Positions 36,644-46,318 of a DNA stretch of 64,000 bases are shown here, one piece after another. The notes below the pieces were generated by a model. The model did no database searches, had not been told where the DNA came from, and saw only the letters and a list, made by a program, of their open reading frames with translations. The translations under genes were made by a program, and so were the position numbers. Position 1 is the stretch's first letter. Each line of letters starts with the position of its first letter. This DNA comes from Burkholderia lata (GTDB lineage: Bacteria; Pseudomonadota; Gammaproteobacteria; Burkholderiales; Burkholderiaceae). Where the stretch lies: positions 620,001 through 684,000 of the forward strand of contig NZ_CABVQK010000001.1 of NCBI RefSeq assembly GCF_902499335.1, read 5' to 3'.

Positions 36644-38044
36644 TCACACCACCGGGTCGACCGGCGCGACCGGCACGCCGCGTGCTTCGATATCGCGCCC
36701 CGCGAGCAGGCACAGATCCTCGCGATGATGCGCGGCAACCACCTGCACGCCGACCGGCACGCCATTCACGAGCGAAGTCGTTACGGCCAATCCCGGCAGC
36801 CCCATCGCCGGCAGCGCGCGCAACGTGAGCTGCGCCTCCCACACGCGATCGAACCCTTCCTGCCCTTGCCTGTCGAGATCGTCGGGAAATGGCAGTTCCG
36901 ATGAAACAGGCAGCAGCAGCACGGCGTATTCGTCGAGAAACACCCGCCATTGCCGCGTCAGCGTCGTGCGCCGGACGAGTGCGCGGCTGATCACGTCGGC
37001 CGGCAGATCGCGCACCTTGCCACGCACGGCGTCGATCACGGCAGCCGCGCCCGGATCGCCGTCTTTCACGACCGCGCTCGTCAATGCATCGAAACCGTCG
37101 CCGAGCCAGAGCTGCTCCTGCAGCAGCGCAGCCTCGCGCATCGGCGGCGTATCGTCGATCTCGTCGACAATCCAGCCCGCATCGATCAGCCGCCGCGCGG
37201 CATCGCGCAATGCCGCCTCGACCTCGGGCACGACCTGCAAGCCGCCCGGCCGCACGCACAGCGCCGCGCGCTTCGGCACCTCGCGCCCGTCGAACGGCAC
37301 CGCCACGTGCCACGGGTCGCGCGGGTCCGGCGCGGCGAACGCACGCAGCGCGAGCGAGAGATCGTCGATCGTGCGTGCGATCGGCCCTGCCGTCGACATC
37401 AGCTGCGCGCCGATCGCACGCTCGGGCGACGACGCATTGAACGCCGGCACACGTCCGAGCGACGGTCGAATGCCGTGCACGCCGCATGCGTAGGCCGGAT
37501 AACGCACCGAGCCGCCGATATCGGTGCCGACGGCAAGCGGGCCGATCCCGGCGGCCACGGCTGCCGCCGCGCCGCCGCTCGATCCGCCCGGCGTCAGCGA
37601 TGGATTGCGCGGATTGCGCGTGTGGCCATGCACGAGATTCGACGTGAACCAGCGCAACGCGAATGTCGGCGAATTGGTGCGGCCGAGCAGGATCGCGCCG
37701 GCGTTCCGGATATTGCCGACCACCGGGCTGTCGGCGTGCGCGATCAGGTTCTCCTGCAGGCGCGTGCCGTTGGTCGTCGCAAAGCCTGCCTGATCGACGT
37801 TGATCTTCACGGTGACAGGCACGCCCGCGAGCGGCCCCGGATCGTCGCCACGTGCGATCGCGCGATCGACTTCGTCGGCCTGCCGCCGCACGTCGTCGGG
37901 GCGGTGTTCGATCACCGCGTTGATCGCCGGATTCACCGCATCGAGACGATCGAGCACGGCGTCCGCCACTTCGCGCGCGGACACTTCACGCTGACGCACG
38001 CGTTTTGCGAGTTCGGTTGCCGGCAGTTGCCAGAGTTCGGTCAT
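36644..38044 (-). CDS. Amidase signature family hydrolase
   Basis: 466 residues. The amidase-signature triad is visible: Lys in VPVTVKINVDQ, the cis-Ser in LTPGGSSGGAAAAV and the nucleophile Ser in VGTDIGGSVRYPA. It hydrolyses carbon-nitrogen amide bonds in the cytoplasm; the family also includes GatA-like and indoleacetamide-type enzymes, but no gatB or gatC is near. Start at 38044 (MTELWQLPATELA), a common family opening. No partner gene shows the substrate. Confidence 0.9.
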   Translation of the reverse strand: MTELWQLPATELAKRVRQREVSAREVADAVLDRLDAVNPAINAVIEHRPDDVRRQADEVDRAIARGDDPGPLAGVPVTVKINVDQAGFATTNGTRLQENLIAHADSPVVGNIRNAGAILLGRTNSPTFALRWFTSNLVHGHTRNPRNPSLTPGGSSGGAAAAVAAGIGPLAVGTDIGGSVRYPAYACGVHGIRPSLGRVPAFNASSPERAIGAQLMSTAGPIARTIDDLSLALRAFAAPDPRDPWHVAVPFDGREVPKRAALCVRPGGLQVVPEVEAALRDAARRLIDAGWIVDEIDDTPPMREAALLQEQLWLGDGFDALTSAVVKDGDPGAAAVIDAVRGKVRDLPADVISRALVRRTTLTRQWRVFLDEYAVLLLPVSSELPFPDDLDRQGQEGFDRVWEAQLTLRALPAMGLPGLAVTTSLVNGVPVGVQVVAAHHREDLCLLAGRDIEARGVPVAPVDPVV

Positions 38045-38126
38045 GACTTCTCCTGGTGGAAGGACATCACAATCACTGACGGCGCCGCGCCTCATCGATG
38101 ACGAGAAAACGCGGCGCCGCATTCAC

Positions 38127-38918
38127 TCACTGCGCATCCTGCTTCGCGCGTTCGGCGGCCGCGATGATCGCATCGGCCACGGCCTTCGGCTGGCTCAGCA
38201 TCGCGACATGGCTGCCGTTCACGCGCGTGACCGTCGCACCGATCCGCTTCGCCATCGCTTCCTGCAGCGTCGGGTCGATCATCCGGTCCTGCGTCGCGAC
38301 GACGAACGTCGACGGCTTCGCATGCCACGCGGCCTGCGTGACCTTCTCCGAGATGCACCCGCCATACCACGGCCCCTGGGTCGCCGCAACGATGCGCTGC
38401 TGCGCGGGCGACAGGTCCGGCGCGAAATCCTGCGCAATCGCCTTGTCCGACAGCGTCGCGAAGCCGCCCGCGTCCTTGCGCAGTTCACCGGCCCAGGCGG
38501 GCGCCGGCAGCCCCTGCGTGACGTCGGCGATCGACTGGCCGCTATCGGGCGCGAACGCGGCGACGTACACGAGCGATTTCACCTTGTCGTCGTTGCCCGC
38601 ATCGCTGATCACGACGCCGGCCCACGAATGGCCGACCAGCACGACCGGCCCCTTCTGCGCGTCGATCGTGCGCTTCGTCGCGGCCGCATCGTCGGCGAGC
38701 GAGCTCAGCGGATTCTGCACCGACACCACGTGCAGCCCGCGCGCCTCGAGCAGCGGAATCACGCGGTTCCAGCTCGACCCATCGGCGAACGCGCCGTGCA
38801 CGAGCACGACGTTCGTGCCCTTCAGGTCGTCCTTCGGCACGGCCTGCGCCGCGACCGCACCGAACAGTCCGCCGATCACCGCGGCGGATACCAGAACGCG
38901 TTTCATCAAACCGGCCAT
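38127..38918 (-). CDS. Periplasmic alpha/beta hydrolase
   Basis: 263 residues with a Sec signal (GAVAAQA-V). VVLVHGAFADGSSW is the oxyanion-hole segment, VVLVGHSWAGVVI the nucleophile elbow, and GSHVAMLSQP the C-terminal histidine of a Ser-His-Asp triad. Close to a widespread group of salicylate-esterase/haloperoxidase-like hydrolases. Start at 38918 because AAGGAG is seven bases upstream; 38924 and 38906 are alternatives. It is 82 bp upstream of the amidase on the same strand and may be co-transcribed. Confidence 0.88.
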   Translation of the reverse strand: MAGLMKRVLVSAAVIGGLFGAVAAQAVPKDDLKGTNVVLVHGAFADGSSWNRVIPLLEARGLHVVSVQNPLSSLADDAAATKRTIDAQKGPVVLVGHSWAGVVISDAGNDDKVKSLVYVAAFAPDSGQSIADVTQGLPAPAWAGELRKDAGGFATLSDKAIAQDFAPDLSPAQQRIVAATQGPWYGGCISEKVTQAAWHAKPSTFVVATQDRMIDPTLQEAMAKRIGATVTRVNGSHVAMLSQPKAVADAIIAAAERAKQDAQ

Positions 38919-39002
38919 CGTCATGCTCCTTGCTCTGTTGTGTTTATCACATGAAGTGTTGCAGTGGTGGCCGCGCCCGCTGGCAGCAAGCGCGGCGGCA
39001 AA

Positions 39003-39329
39003 TCACGAATGCGCGTACAGGTCGTCGGCGGCGTTCTGCGTGGAGCGCGCTTGCGTCGCGCCACGATGGCCGGCAGGCGCCGACGCATCCGCCACGTTGT
39101 CGTCTTGCGACTTCGACGGACCGTTCTGGTCGGAGCGCGCGACCTGCAGCGCAGCCGCGACGTCTTCCGGGTAATGCGGCTCGCTGCGGGCCGGGTTGTA
39201 GCCGGCCTGCTCCAGGCGAACGAGTTCGGCGCGCACGTCGGCACGCGTGAGGCCGTGGCCGGTATCGGCGAACGACAATGCGGGGATGGCGGCGAGGACG
39301 GCAACGGCGAGGATTCGAGCAGCTTTCAT
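39003..39329 (-). CDS. DUF4148 secreted small protein
   Basis: 108 residues with a Sec signal (ALSFA-D). The DUF4148 pattern is clear: LTRADVRAELVRLEQAGYNP then PHYPEDVAAALQVA. These small periplasmic proteins are very common in Burkholderia, often in multiple copies and stress- or host-responsive; molecular role unknown. AAGGAGAA lies upstream of the ATG. It stands alone between the hydrolase and the P460 gene. Confidence 0.88.
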   Translation of the reverse strand: MKAARILAVAVLAAIPALSFADTGHGLTRADVRAELVRLEQAGYNPARSEPHYPEDVAAALQVARSDQNGPSKSQDDNVADASAPAGHRGATQARSTQNAADDLYAHS

Positions 39330-39576
39330 GAGGGTTCTCCTTGAAGGAAGGTGGTCAATCGATCATTCGGCATCCGATCCAGATCGTCTGGCATCGAACG
39401 TTTCCTGCATGTCGACAGTAGAACCCGCCCACGTATCTGCCATGTTTCCGAAACCAGTGCTTTCTGCATGCCAGTTTTTCAGGAACGGCCGCAGATACAG
39501 TGCGATACAAACCCGGCTACCGCATCGGCCACTGGCGCGCTCTGCCGAGGTGCTCCCCAAAAGCGCACCCGCCATG
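39330..39576. other. Intergenic region upstream of DUF4148 gene
   Basis: With the adjacent terminator this is a gap of about 300 bp. It should contain the minus-strand DUF4148 promoter. I see no gene or notable repeat. Confidence 0.4.
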
Positions 39577-39607
39577 AAAAAAGGCGTGCCACGCACGGCA
39601 CGCCTTT
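39577..39607 (-). terminator. Rho-independent terminator of the P460 operon
   Basis: AAAGGCGTGCC pairs exactly with GGCACGCCTTT around a 6-base loop. The A-run on the plus strand gives a U-tract on the minus-strand transcript, 26 bp after the P460 stop. Confidence 0.85.
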
Positions 39608-39633
39608 CCGTCCAACTCGTCACACCACGCACG

Positions 39634-40176
39634 TCACGGCGCAAGCCGCGTGAACACGTAATCGTGGTTCTTCACACGCGCCTGGTGGCACGCAAAGCAC
39701 GTCTGATGCTGGCCGATATCGGCCGGCACGCCGTTGATGAAGCGCCCGAACCCCCAACCTCCCGTCGACGCATAGCGGCGCGAGTCCTTCACCATCACCT
39801 GCACGGTCGTCGCCTGGCCCGGCACCGTGGCCGGCGCGAACTCGTCGGACTGCTTGCGCTTGTACGCGAGCTTCACGAGGATCGTGCCGTCCGGAAACGG
39901 CAGCGTTGCCTTTTCGAGCGCACGGATCGCGACGGGATTGCCGAGCACCACACGGAGTTCATCGAGCGGTGCGGCTTCCTCGGCCGGCGCCACCATTTCC
40001 CACTTGCGGTAGCCGGGCGGAATCGTCACGCCGTAGATCGGGGACGCGGCGGCAACCGGCTTCGGCTGCTCCGCGAACGCAGGCGGACCGCTCACCGTCA
40101 GCGCGCAGGCCAGCAGCACGCACGCGACGAACGCACGGCGGCCGCCGCGACGCACCACTCCCACGCGAGCCCGCAT
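39634..40176 (-). CDS. Cytochrome P460-family c-type heme protein
   Basis: 180 residues with a Sec signal (AFA-E). It has the P460 beta fold signature: YGVTIPPGYRKWEMVAP, VVLGNPVAIRALEKATLPFPDGTILVK in pieces, VQVMVKDSRRYASTGGWGFG and a single heme-binding CFACH at residues 160-164. Cytochromes P460 oxidise hydroxylamine or nitric oxide species in the periplasm; many homologues in non-nitrifiers are uncharacterised. The ATG shares one base with the stop of the upstream hydrolase (TGATG), so they are coupled. Confidence 0.88.
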   Translation of the reverse strand: MRARVGVVRRGGRRAFVACVLLACALTVSGPPAFAEQPKPVAAASPIYGVTIPPGYRKWEMVAPAEEAAPLDELRVVLGNPVAIRALEKATLPFPDGTILVKLAYKRKQSDEFAPATVPGQATTVQVMVKDSRRYASTGGWGFGRFINGVPADIGQHQTCFACHQARVKNHDYVFTRLAP

Positions 40177-41219
40177 CACAGATGCTCCACTTGCAGGATC
40201 GCATCCGCGAACGCCTGCGGTGCTTCCTGCGGCAGGTTGTGGCCGATGCCGCCGGAAATCGTCCGGTGCTGGTACTTGCCCGTGAACTTCTTCGCGTACG
40301 CGGCCGGTTCCGGATGCGGCGCGCCGTTCGCGTCGCCTTCCATCGTGATCGTCGGCACGGTGATCGCGGGCCCGGCCGCAAGACGCCGCTCGATGTCGTC
40401 GTACTGCGCCTCGCCCTTCACGAGCCCGAGGCGCCAGCGATAGTTGTGGATCACGACGGCCACGTGATCGGGGTTCTGGAACGACGCGGCCGTGCGCGCA
40501 TAGGTTTCGTCGGAGAACTGCCACTTCGGCGACGCGAGTTGCCAGATCAGTTTGTTGAACGCATCGCGGTTCGCCGTGTAGCCCAGCACGCCACGCTCGG
40601 TCGTGAAGTAGAACTGATACCACCACTGGAACTCGGCCTGCGGCGGCAGCGGCTTGGCGTTCGCCGCCTGGCTGCCGATCAGGTAGCCGCTCACCGATAC
40701 CAGCGCCTTCACGCGCTGCGGCCACAGCGCCGCGATGATGTCGGCCGTGCGCGCGCCCCAGTCGTAGCCGCCGAACACCGCGCGGTCGATCTTCAGCGCA
40801 TCCATCAACGCGATGATGTCGACGGCCGTCACCGCCTGCTGGCCGTTGCGCACCGTGTCAGCCGAGCGGAACGTCGTCGACCCGTAGCCGCGCAGGTACG
40901 GCACGATCACGCGATAGCCGGCCGCGACGAGCAACGGCGCAACTTCCGCATAGCTGTAGATGTCGTACGGCCAGCCGTGCAGCAGGAACACGACGGGGCC
41001 GTTCTTCGGCCCGAGGTCTGCATACCCGACGTTGAGCACGCCCGCGTCGATCTGGTGGATCGTGCCCAGCGACGCGACGCCGGCCGTGCGCTTCGCAGGC
41101 GCTGCATCAGGCGCCGACTGTGCATGCGCGAGGGCGCTGAAGCCTAGGTCGGCGAGGCTCAGGCTTGCCAGCGTCGTACCGAGGATCAGGCGGCGGCGGG
41201 TGTTCACGGTTTCAGGCAT
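40176..41219 (-). CDS. Tat-exported alpha/beta hydrolase, epoxide-hydrolase-like
   Basis: 347 residues. The N-terminus NTRRRLILGTTLASLSLADL is a twin-arginine type signal. HGWPYDIYSY gives the oxyanion HGxP motif, GGYDWGARTAD the aspartate nucleophile as in epoxide hydrolases and haloalkane dehalogenases, and GIGHNLPQEAP the catalytic histidine. So it probably hydrolyses epoxides or related substrates outside the cytoplasm. It forms a two-gene unit with the cytochrome P460 gene. The substrate is unknown. Confidence 0.88.
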   Translation of the reverse strand: MPETVNTRRRLILGTTLASLSLADLGFSALAHAQSAPDAAPAKRTAGVASLGTIHQIDAGVLNVGYADLGPKNGPVVFLLHGWPYDIYSYAEVAPLLVAAGYRVIVPYLRGYGSTTFRSADTVRNGQQAVTAVDIIALMDALKIDRAVFGGYDWGARTADIIAALWPQRVKALVSVSGYLIGSQAANAKPLPPQAEFQWWYQFYFTTERGVLGYTANRDAFNKLIWQLASPKWQFSDETYARTAASFQNPDHVAVVIHNYRWRLGLVKGEAQYDDIERRLAAGPAITVPTITMEGDANGAPHPEPAAYAKKFTGKYQHRTISGGIGHNLPQEAPQAFADAILQVEHL

Positions 41220-41489
41220 GACTCGTTCTCCATTGTCGATCGCTAAGGAAGGGGGCCCGCGGCGCGTATGGGCGCTCGGGAATCGGCGTTCTCAGCGGCG
41301 GCGCTGGCACTGCGCTGCCGTGTGAATCGCTTCACCGGATTTATACCCGAACCGTCTGGAGGCTTTGTATCCCAACGTATCTGTGTGCGAACACGACACA
41401 CGGCGATTCAAAAATCGGGCTGGAGATGCCTATTCGCGGGGGAGTCGCCCCACATTCCCCCCTTCAACCACGCTGACGCACGAAGCCGT

Positions 41490-41744
41490 TCACTCCTTCC
41501 GATCCGGCAGGATATGCGCACGAATCGACCGCCCCCGCCACGAAATGTGGTCGATCCGCGCGCGCAGCGTGTAGAGCGCCACCGACGACAGCGTACTGAA
41601 CCTGAGCAGCGCGATCGGGTTACCAATCCCGGCCGGCACACGCTCGATCGAATCGAACAGCGGGAATCCATACTGTGTCAGGAACGCGCCGACCTCATCA
41701 TCGCGCGCGCGTTCCTCGACATTGACCAGCAACAGTTCGGCCAT
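41490..41744 (-). CDS. Small protein, possible RRM-like fold
   Basis: 84 residues. Start MAELLLVNVEERARDDEV with AAGGAG upstream. The layout beta-alpha-beta-beta-alpha-beta with IALLRFSTLSSVALYTLRAR resembles a minimal RNA-recognition-motif domain, but the RNP aromatic residues are not clear, so this is only a suggestion. Last gene of the ackA cluster, 29 bp after the acetate kinase stop, so probably induced together with it. Confidence 0.7.
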   Translation of the reverse strand: MAELLLVNVEERARDDEVGAFLTQYGFPLFDSIERVPAGIGNPIALLRFSTLSSVALYTLRARIDHISWRGRSIRAHILPDRKE

Positions 41745-41773
41745 CACGGCTCCTTTCCTTGTTCGCCTGCCCG

Positions 41774-42952
41774 TCACCGGATCAGCCGGCGCGTATGGTG
41801 CGCGATCATCAGTTCTTCGTTGGTCGGGATCACCCACACCGGTACGCGGCTCGACGCCGTCGTGACCAGCGGCCCGCCGGCATTGTTCGCTTCGACATCG
41901 ATCTCGACGCCGAGCCAGGCTGCACGGCGCATCACCCCTTCGCGAATCGGCGCCGCATGCTCGCCGATCCCCGCCGTGAAGACGATGGCGTCAATACCCT
42001 CCATGGCGGCGGCAAGCGAACCGAGTTCGCGCGAGATGCGGTAGATGTACAGCTCGATCGCGAAGCGCGCGTGCGGATCGTCGCTCGCGAGCAGGGTCCG
42101 CATGTCGCTCGATATGCCGGACACCCCGAGCAGCCCGGAGCGCCGATAGACCAGATCCTCGACGGCGCGCACGTCCATCCCGAGTTCATCCATCAGGAAG
42201 AGCACGACACCGGGATCCAGGTTGCCGCAACGCGTGCCCATCGGCAGCCCGTCGACGGCGGTGAACCCCATCGTGCTCGCGACGCTCTTGCCCGCAACGA
42301 GCGCACACATGCTCGCGCCGTTGCCGAGGTGGGCGACGACCGTGCGCCCGCGCGCCGCCTGGGGCGCAACGTCGGGCAGCACGCTCGCGATGTATTCGTA
42401 CGAGAGCCCGTGGAAGCCGTAGCGGCGCACGCCCCGGCTGGTGATCGACTCGGGCAGCGCGAACGCTTGGGACACCACCGGCTGCGTGCAGTGGAACGCC
42501 GTGTCGAAGCAGGCGACCTGCTCGATTCCGGGCTGCACCGCTTCGAGGATGCGAATCGGCGTGAGGTTGTGCGGTTGATGCAACGGCGCGAGCGGCGTGA
42601 GCTTTTCCAGCTCGGCCACGATCTCGGGCGTGACGCGCACCGGGCCGCTGAAGCGTTGCCCGCCGTGCACGACGCGATGGCCCACCGCCGCGAGACGGTG
42701 CCCTTCCTGGTGAGCCTCCAGGAACGCGGCGATCTGCGCGAGCCCTTCTTGATGGCCGAACGTCTCGCCGCCGGCCCATTGCTGCTCGTGACGTTCCGCG
42801 TGATGGTCGACAGCGCTGATGTGCGCGGTGGCCGTGTACAGACCGTCGACCTGACCATGTACGATCAGCCCAAGCGTGTCGCGCTGCACGTCGAATGCGG
42901 AAAACTTGATGCTCGACGAGCCGGCATTCAATACCAGAATCACGTCTGCCAT
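41774..42952 (-). CDS. ackA: Acetate kinase
   Basis: 392 residues, complete. VILVLNAGSSSIKFSAFD is the N-terminal signature; HRVVHGGQRFSGPVRV, FDTAFHCTQP, RYGFHGLSYEYI, VAHLGNGASMCAL and TAGIGEHAAPIREGV follow in order. It makes ATP from acetyl phosphate (or propionyl/butyryl phosphate). Four bases separate it from the phosphotransacetylase upstream; together they convert acyl-CoA to acid plus ATP, useful when oxygen is low. Operon with an FNR box upstream of its first gene. Confidence 0.96.
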   Translation of the reverse strand: MADVILVLNAGSSSIKFSAFDVQRDTLGLIVHGQVDGLYTATAHISAVDHHAERHEQQWAGGETFGHQEGLAQIAAFLEAHQEGHRLAAVGHRVVHGGQRFSGPVRVTPEIVAELEKLTPLAPLHQPHNLTPIRILEAVQPGIEQVACFDTAFHCTQPVVSQAFALPESITSRGVRRYGFHGLSYEYIASVLPDVAPQAARGRTVVAHLGNGASMCALVAGKSVASTMGFTAVDGLPMGTRCGNLDPGVVLFLMDELGMDVRAVEDLVYRRSGLLGVSGISSDMRTLLASDDPHARFAIELYIYRISRELGSLAAAMEGIDAIVFTAGIGEHAAPIREGVMRRAAWLGVEIDVEANNAGGPLVTTASSRVPVWVIPTNEELMIAHHTRRLIR

Positions 42953-42956
42953 GGCA

Positions 42957-43895
42957 TCACCCCGCGCGCGTGGCTGCTTCGCGCTGCACGTTCGCGACGA
43001 GCATCGCGACCGCGCATGAAGCCAGCCGGGTGATCAACGAATCGGCGCGACTCGTCAGGATGATCGGCACGCGCGCGCCGAGCACGATCCCCGCCGCGTC
43101 CGCGCCGGCCAGGAACGACAGGCTCTTAGCGAGCATGTTGCCCGCTTCGAGGTTCGGCACCATCAGCACGTTCGCGTGCCCGGCCACCGGCGAATCGATC
43201 TGCTTGATGCGCGCGGCCTCGGGATCGATCGCGTTGTCGAGCGCGAGGGGACCGTCGACGAGCGCGCCGGTGATCTGCCGGCGATCCACCATCTTGCACA
43301 GTGCGGCCGCTTCGAGCGTCGACGGCACTTTCGGGTTGACCGTCTCCATGGCTGACAGGATCGCCACACAGACCTGCGGGAATTCCAGCGCATGTGCAAG
43401 ATCGATCGCGTTCTGCAGGATGTCGACCTTTTCCTCGAGCGTCGGCGCGATATTGATCGCCGCGTCGGTCACGATGAGCGGATCGGCGTGCGCGGGCACG
43501 TCCATGACGAAGCAATGGCTGATACGCCGGCCCGTGCGCAGTCCGACATCGTGCCGCACCACTTCGGCCATGAGTTCGTCGGTGTGCAGGCTGCCCTTCA
43601 TCAGCGCGGATGCCCGGCCATCGCGTACGAGCCGCACCGCCGCCGCGGCCGACGCCTCGCTGTACGGCGCATCGACGATCTCGTGATCGCTGATCGACAG
43701 CCCGCACTCCGCGGCGGTCGCTTCGATTCGTGCACGCGGGCCGACCAGGATCGGTTCGATCAGCCCCTTGCGCGCCGCCTCCAGCGCCCCCTCGAGCGAG
43801 CTGCGGTCACACGGATGCGCAACGGCCGTCGGCATCGGCGCCAGCGTCCGGCAGTGTTCGATGAGGCGGTGATATTTCTCGTGTCTGTTTTCCAT
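42957..43895 (-). CDS. pta: Phosphate acetyltransferase/butyryltransferase
   Basis: 312 residues, a short Pta/Ptb enzyme (no N-terminal regulatory or enoyl-hydratase domain). Family features are EAARKGLIEPILVGPRARIE, RDGRASALMKGSLHTDELM, RISHCFVMDVPAHADPLIVT and AKSLSFLAGADAAGIVLGARVP in parts. It exchanges CoA for phosphate on acetyl-CoA or butyryl-CoA. Length and sequence place it nearer the phosphotransbutyrylase group. Start at 43895 (MENRHEKY). 19 bp after the DUF3141 gene. Confidence 0.93.
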   Translation of the reverse strand: MENRHEKYHRLIEHCRTLAPMPTAVAHPCDRSSLEGALEAARKGLIEPILVGPRARIEATAAECGLSISDHEIVDAPYSEASAAAAVRLVRDGRASALMKGSLHTDELMAEVVRHDVGLRTGRRISHCFVMDVPAHADPLIVTDAAINIAPTLEEKVDILQNAIDLAHALEFPQVCVAILSAMETVNPKVPSTLEAAALCKMVDRRQITGALVDGPLALDNAIDPEAARIKQIDSPVAGHANVLMVPNLEAGNMLAKSLSFLAGADAAGIVLGARVPIILTSRADSLITRLASCAVAMLVANVQREAATRAG

Positions 43896-43914
43896 CGCGG
43901 TTCCTTGCTGTCCG

Positions 43915-46257
43915 TCACTGCACACGATCGAGTGCTGCCACCGGCCCGTTGGCCGGCCGCTTCGCGGGCGGCGCACCGAGCACCGCGCGTATGCGTTGCA
44001 GCGCCGCCCACTGTTGCTCGCTCACCGATGCGCCTTGCACGCGCGGATCGCCCAGCAGCTTGTCCAGCAACGTCAGCAGCCGCTGGCGGTCCTCCGGCCG
44101 GGCAAGCAGCGCCGGCAGCGTGGCGACGGCCTGTTGCGGCGCGTACGTCGCGATGATTTCCTGCTCCCCATAGATGCGCCGCCACTGGTCGGGCGGCAGG
44201 TCCGGCAGATACTCGGCGTAGGTTTCGGCGAGTTCACGCTCGGTCGCAAGCTGCGCCAGCGGAAACGGTTCGCCGCTGCGCTCGAGCAGGAACGCCGCGC
44301 GCGCCACCGCCTCGGTGTAGCCGCCCCGGTCGAGCGACGCGAGCGCCTCCTTCACGAACGGCAGGTCGCGGGGATCCGTCGCCACCGGCGAAGCAGCGTG
44401 ACGGTCGTGATTCTGCTCCGCGAAATGAAGCATGAACGGCTGCGTGTACATCGCGAAGAACAGCGACTCGGTGCCGGCATCGCGGATCGCGCGGAAATAG
44501 TCGAGCGACGCGCTGACGATGTCCGAGCCACGGCGCTCGAGCTCGCGCCACGGTGCGATATCGTCGACCGGCTGGCGATGGGCCTTGACCGTGTCGGCAG
44601 CCGGCTTCAGCCAGCGCAGCCACGGATTCAGGTCCGAAAACGCCCAGCGCTGAAAGCGCAGCGGATGAAAATCGCGCAACAGGCGTGCGGTGGTTTCGTT
44701 CGACGCCTGCTGCACGAACGGCTGCATCAACAGTTCATAGGCGCGCTGCGTGAATTCGGACAACTCGGCAACGGCCTCGAACGCATGTTCGTCCTTGCGC
44801 CCGAAGCGGTTGAAGTGTTGCGCGATCTCTTCGAGACGGTGCTCGGCGAAGCTGACCTCGTAAGCGACCTTCCCGTCGGCGCCTTTCACCTCCTCGATCG
44901 ACATCGCATAGAGGCCGGGCGGCAGCGTTTCGACGGCATCCAGCACGCTGACGATCTGCGCATGCTCCTTTTTCGCGACCTTGCCCGACACGAAGATGCC
45001 GAGATGCCCGACGTCCTCTTCCATCAACCCGATGATGACCTGTCCGCGCGACTTGATCTCCTCCGTGCTGCCGTAGATGTCCGCGACCCAGTTGAACGCT
45101 TGCTGCGGCGGCGTGATGTTGTCGCCCATCGACGCGAACAGGATGATCGGCGAGCGGATCTCGCGCAGGTCGAACGCCTTGCCCGCGCCGTCGCGCACCT
45201 CGCCGGACCAGAGCTTGTTGCCGATGAACAGGTTGCGCGTGATCCACTCGATCTCCTCGCGGTTCATCAGGTAGTAGCCGCCCCACCAGCGCTCGAACTC
45301 GAGAAAGCGCGGCGGCTCGGTGTCGATGTTGTCGTACACGTGGTAATACTTGTCCCACAACGTGTTCGCCGGGTTCAGGTTCTCGAAGTTCTGTACGAGA
45401 TACGCGCCGTCGAACTTGCCGTTGCCCAGGTCCGACGAGAACGACGCGAGCCAGGTGCCGCCGAGGATGCCGCCGGCATAGCGCATCGGATTGTCGCCGG
45501 GCCCCTCGCTCCACGCGCCGCTCCAGTACGACATCGGCGCGCCGTTGATGACGATCGGGCCGGTATCGTCCGCCGACGAGCTCGCGAGCATCATCGCGGC
45601 CCAGCCGCCCTGGCAGTTGCCGACGATGGCCGGCTTGAGGCTGTCAGGATGCAGCTCCCGCACCTTCCGGACGAACACCTGTTCCGCCGCGCACACGTCG
45701 AGCAGCGTCTGGCCGGGCTCGGGCTCCTGGAAGAACACGACGAAGTACACCGGATGCCCCGCGCGCAACGCCACGCCGACTTGCGAATCGTCCTTGAAGC
45801 CGCCGATACCGGGGCCATGCCCCGCACGCGGATCGATGATCAGGTAAGGCCGCTTCGCGGCATCGACGGTCACGCCGTCCGGCGGCTGGATGTGAACGAG
45901 CGCGTAATTGACGGGCCGTGCGAACTGCCGGCCGTCGAGCACGACGTCGTAGTCGAAATGAAGCACCGGCTTGAGCCCCTGGGCCGTGCGCTCGACGTAT
46001 TGCGTGCCGCGCTCGCGCAGCGTGTCCCAGAACAGCAATGAGCGCTGTACGGTGTCGACCGCGTAGTGCCATGCGCTCAGCGGCGAGAAAGGCATGGCGA
46101 AGGGCGTGACGCCCGGGTCGCGGCCGTCGCTGCCGTCGAGTGCTTCGCCCAACCGTTTCCCGTACTGTTCCAGCGCGTGCTGCGTACGCTTGTGCAGCAC
46201 GTGGACAATCTCCGCGGCGATCTCATGACTGCGCGCCAGTTGCGTGGCAGCATCCAT
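43915..46257 (-). CDS. DUF3141 protein, PhaC-like alpha/beta hydrolase fold
   Basis: 780 residues. DUF3141 covers most of the protein. An alpha/beta hydrolase core includes PYLIIDPRAGHGPGIGGFKD, the lipase-like box AIVGNCQGGWAAM with Cys at the nucleophile position as in poly(hydroxyalkanoate) synthases, and VGHLGIFVSGKVAKKEHAQI. Mechanism and substrate are unproven. Its constant company with pta, ackA and fabI in Burkholderia suggests a part in acyl or polyhydroxybutyrate turnover under low oxygen (inference). No membrane segments. Confidence 0.88.
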   Translation of the reverse strand: MDAATQLARSHEIAAEIVHVLHKRTQHALEQYGKRLGEALDGSDGRDPGVTPFAMPFSPLSAWHYAVDTVQRSLLFWDTLRERGTQYVERTAQGLKPVLHFDYDVVLDGRQFARPVNYALVHIQPPDGVTVDAAKRPYLIIDPRAGHGPGIGGFKDDSQVGVALRAGHPVYFVVFFQEPEPGQTLLDVCAAEQVFVRKVRELHPDSLKPAIVGNCQGGWAAMMLASSSADDTGPIVINGAPMSYWSGAWSEGPGDNPMRYAGGILGGTWLASFSSDLGNGKFDGAYLVQNFENLNPANTLWDKYYHVYDNIDTEPPRFLEFERWWGGYYLMNREEIEWITRNLFIGNKLWSGEVRDGAGKAFDLREIRSPIILFASMGDNITPPQQAFNWVADIYGSTEEIKSRGQVIIGLMEEDVGHLGIFVSGKVAKKEHAQIVSVLDAVETLPPGLYAMSIEEVKGADGKVAYEVSFAEHRLEEIAQHFNRFGRKDEHAFEAVAELSEFTQRAYELLMQPFVQQASNETTARLLRDFHPLRFQRWAFSDLNPWLRWLKPAADTVKAHRQPVDDIAPWRELERRGSDIVSASLDYFRAIRDAGTESLFFAMYTQPFMLHFAEQNHDRHAASPVATDPRDLPFVKEALASLDRGGYTEAVARAAFLLERSGEPFPLAQLATERELAETYAEYLPDLPPDQWRRIYGEQEIIATYAPQQAVATLPALLARPEDRQRLLTLLDKLLGDPRVQGASVSEQQWAALQRIRAVLGAPPAKRPANGPVAALDRVQ

Positions 46258-46318
46258 AACACTGTTCTCCAGAGGGGCAAGGTGAATCTCGACGCATTCC
46301 GGGAGCGGCCGCCTCGCG

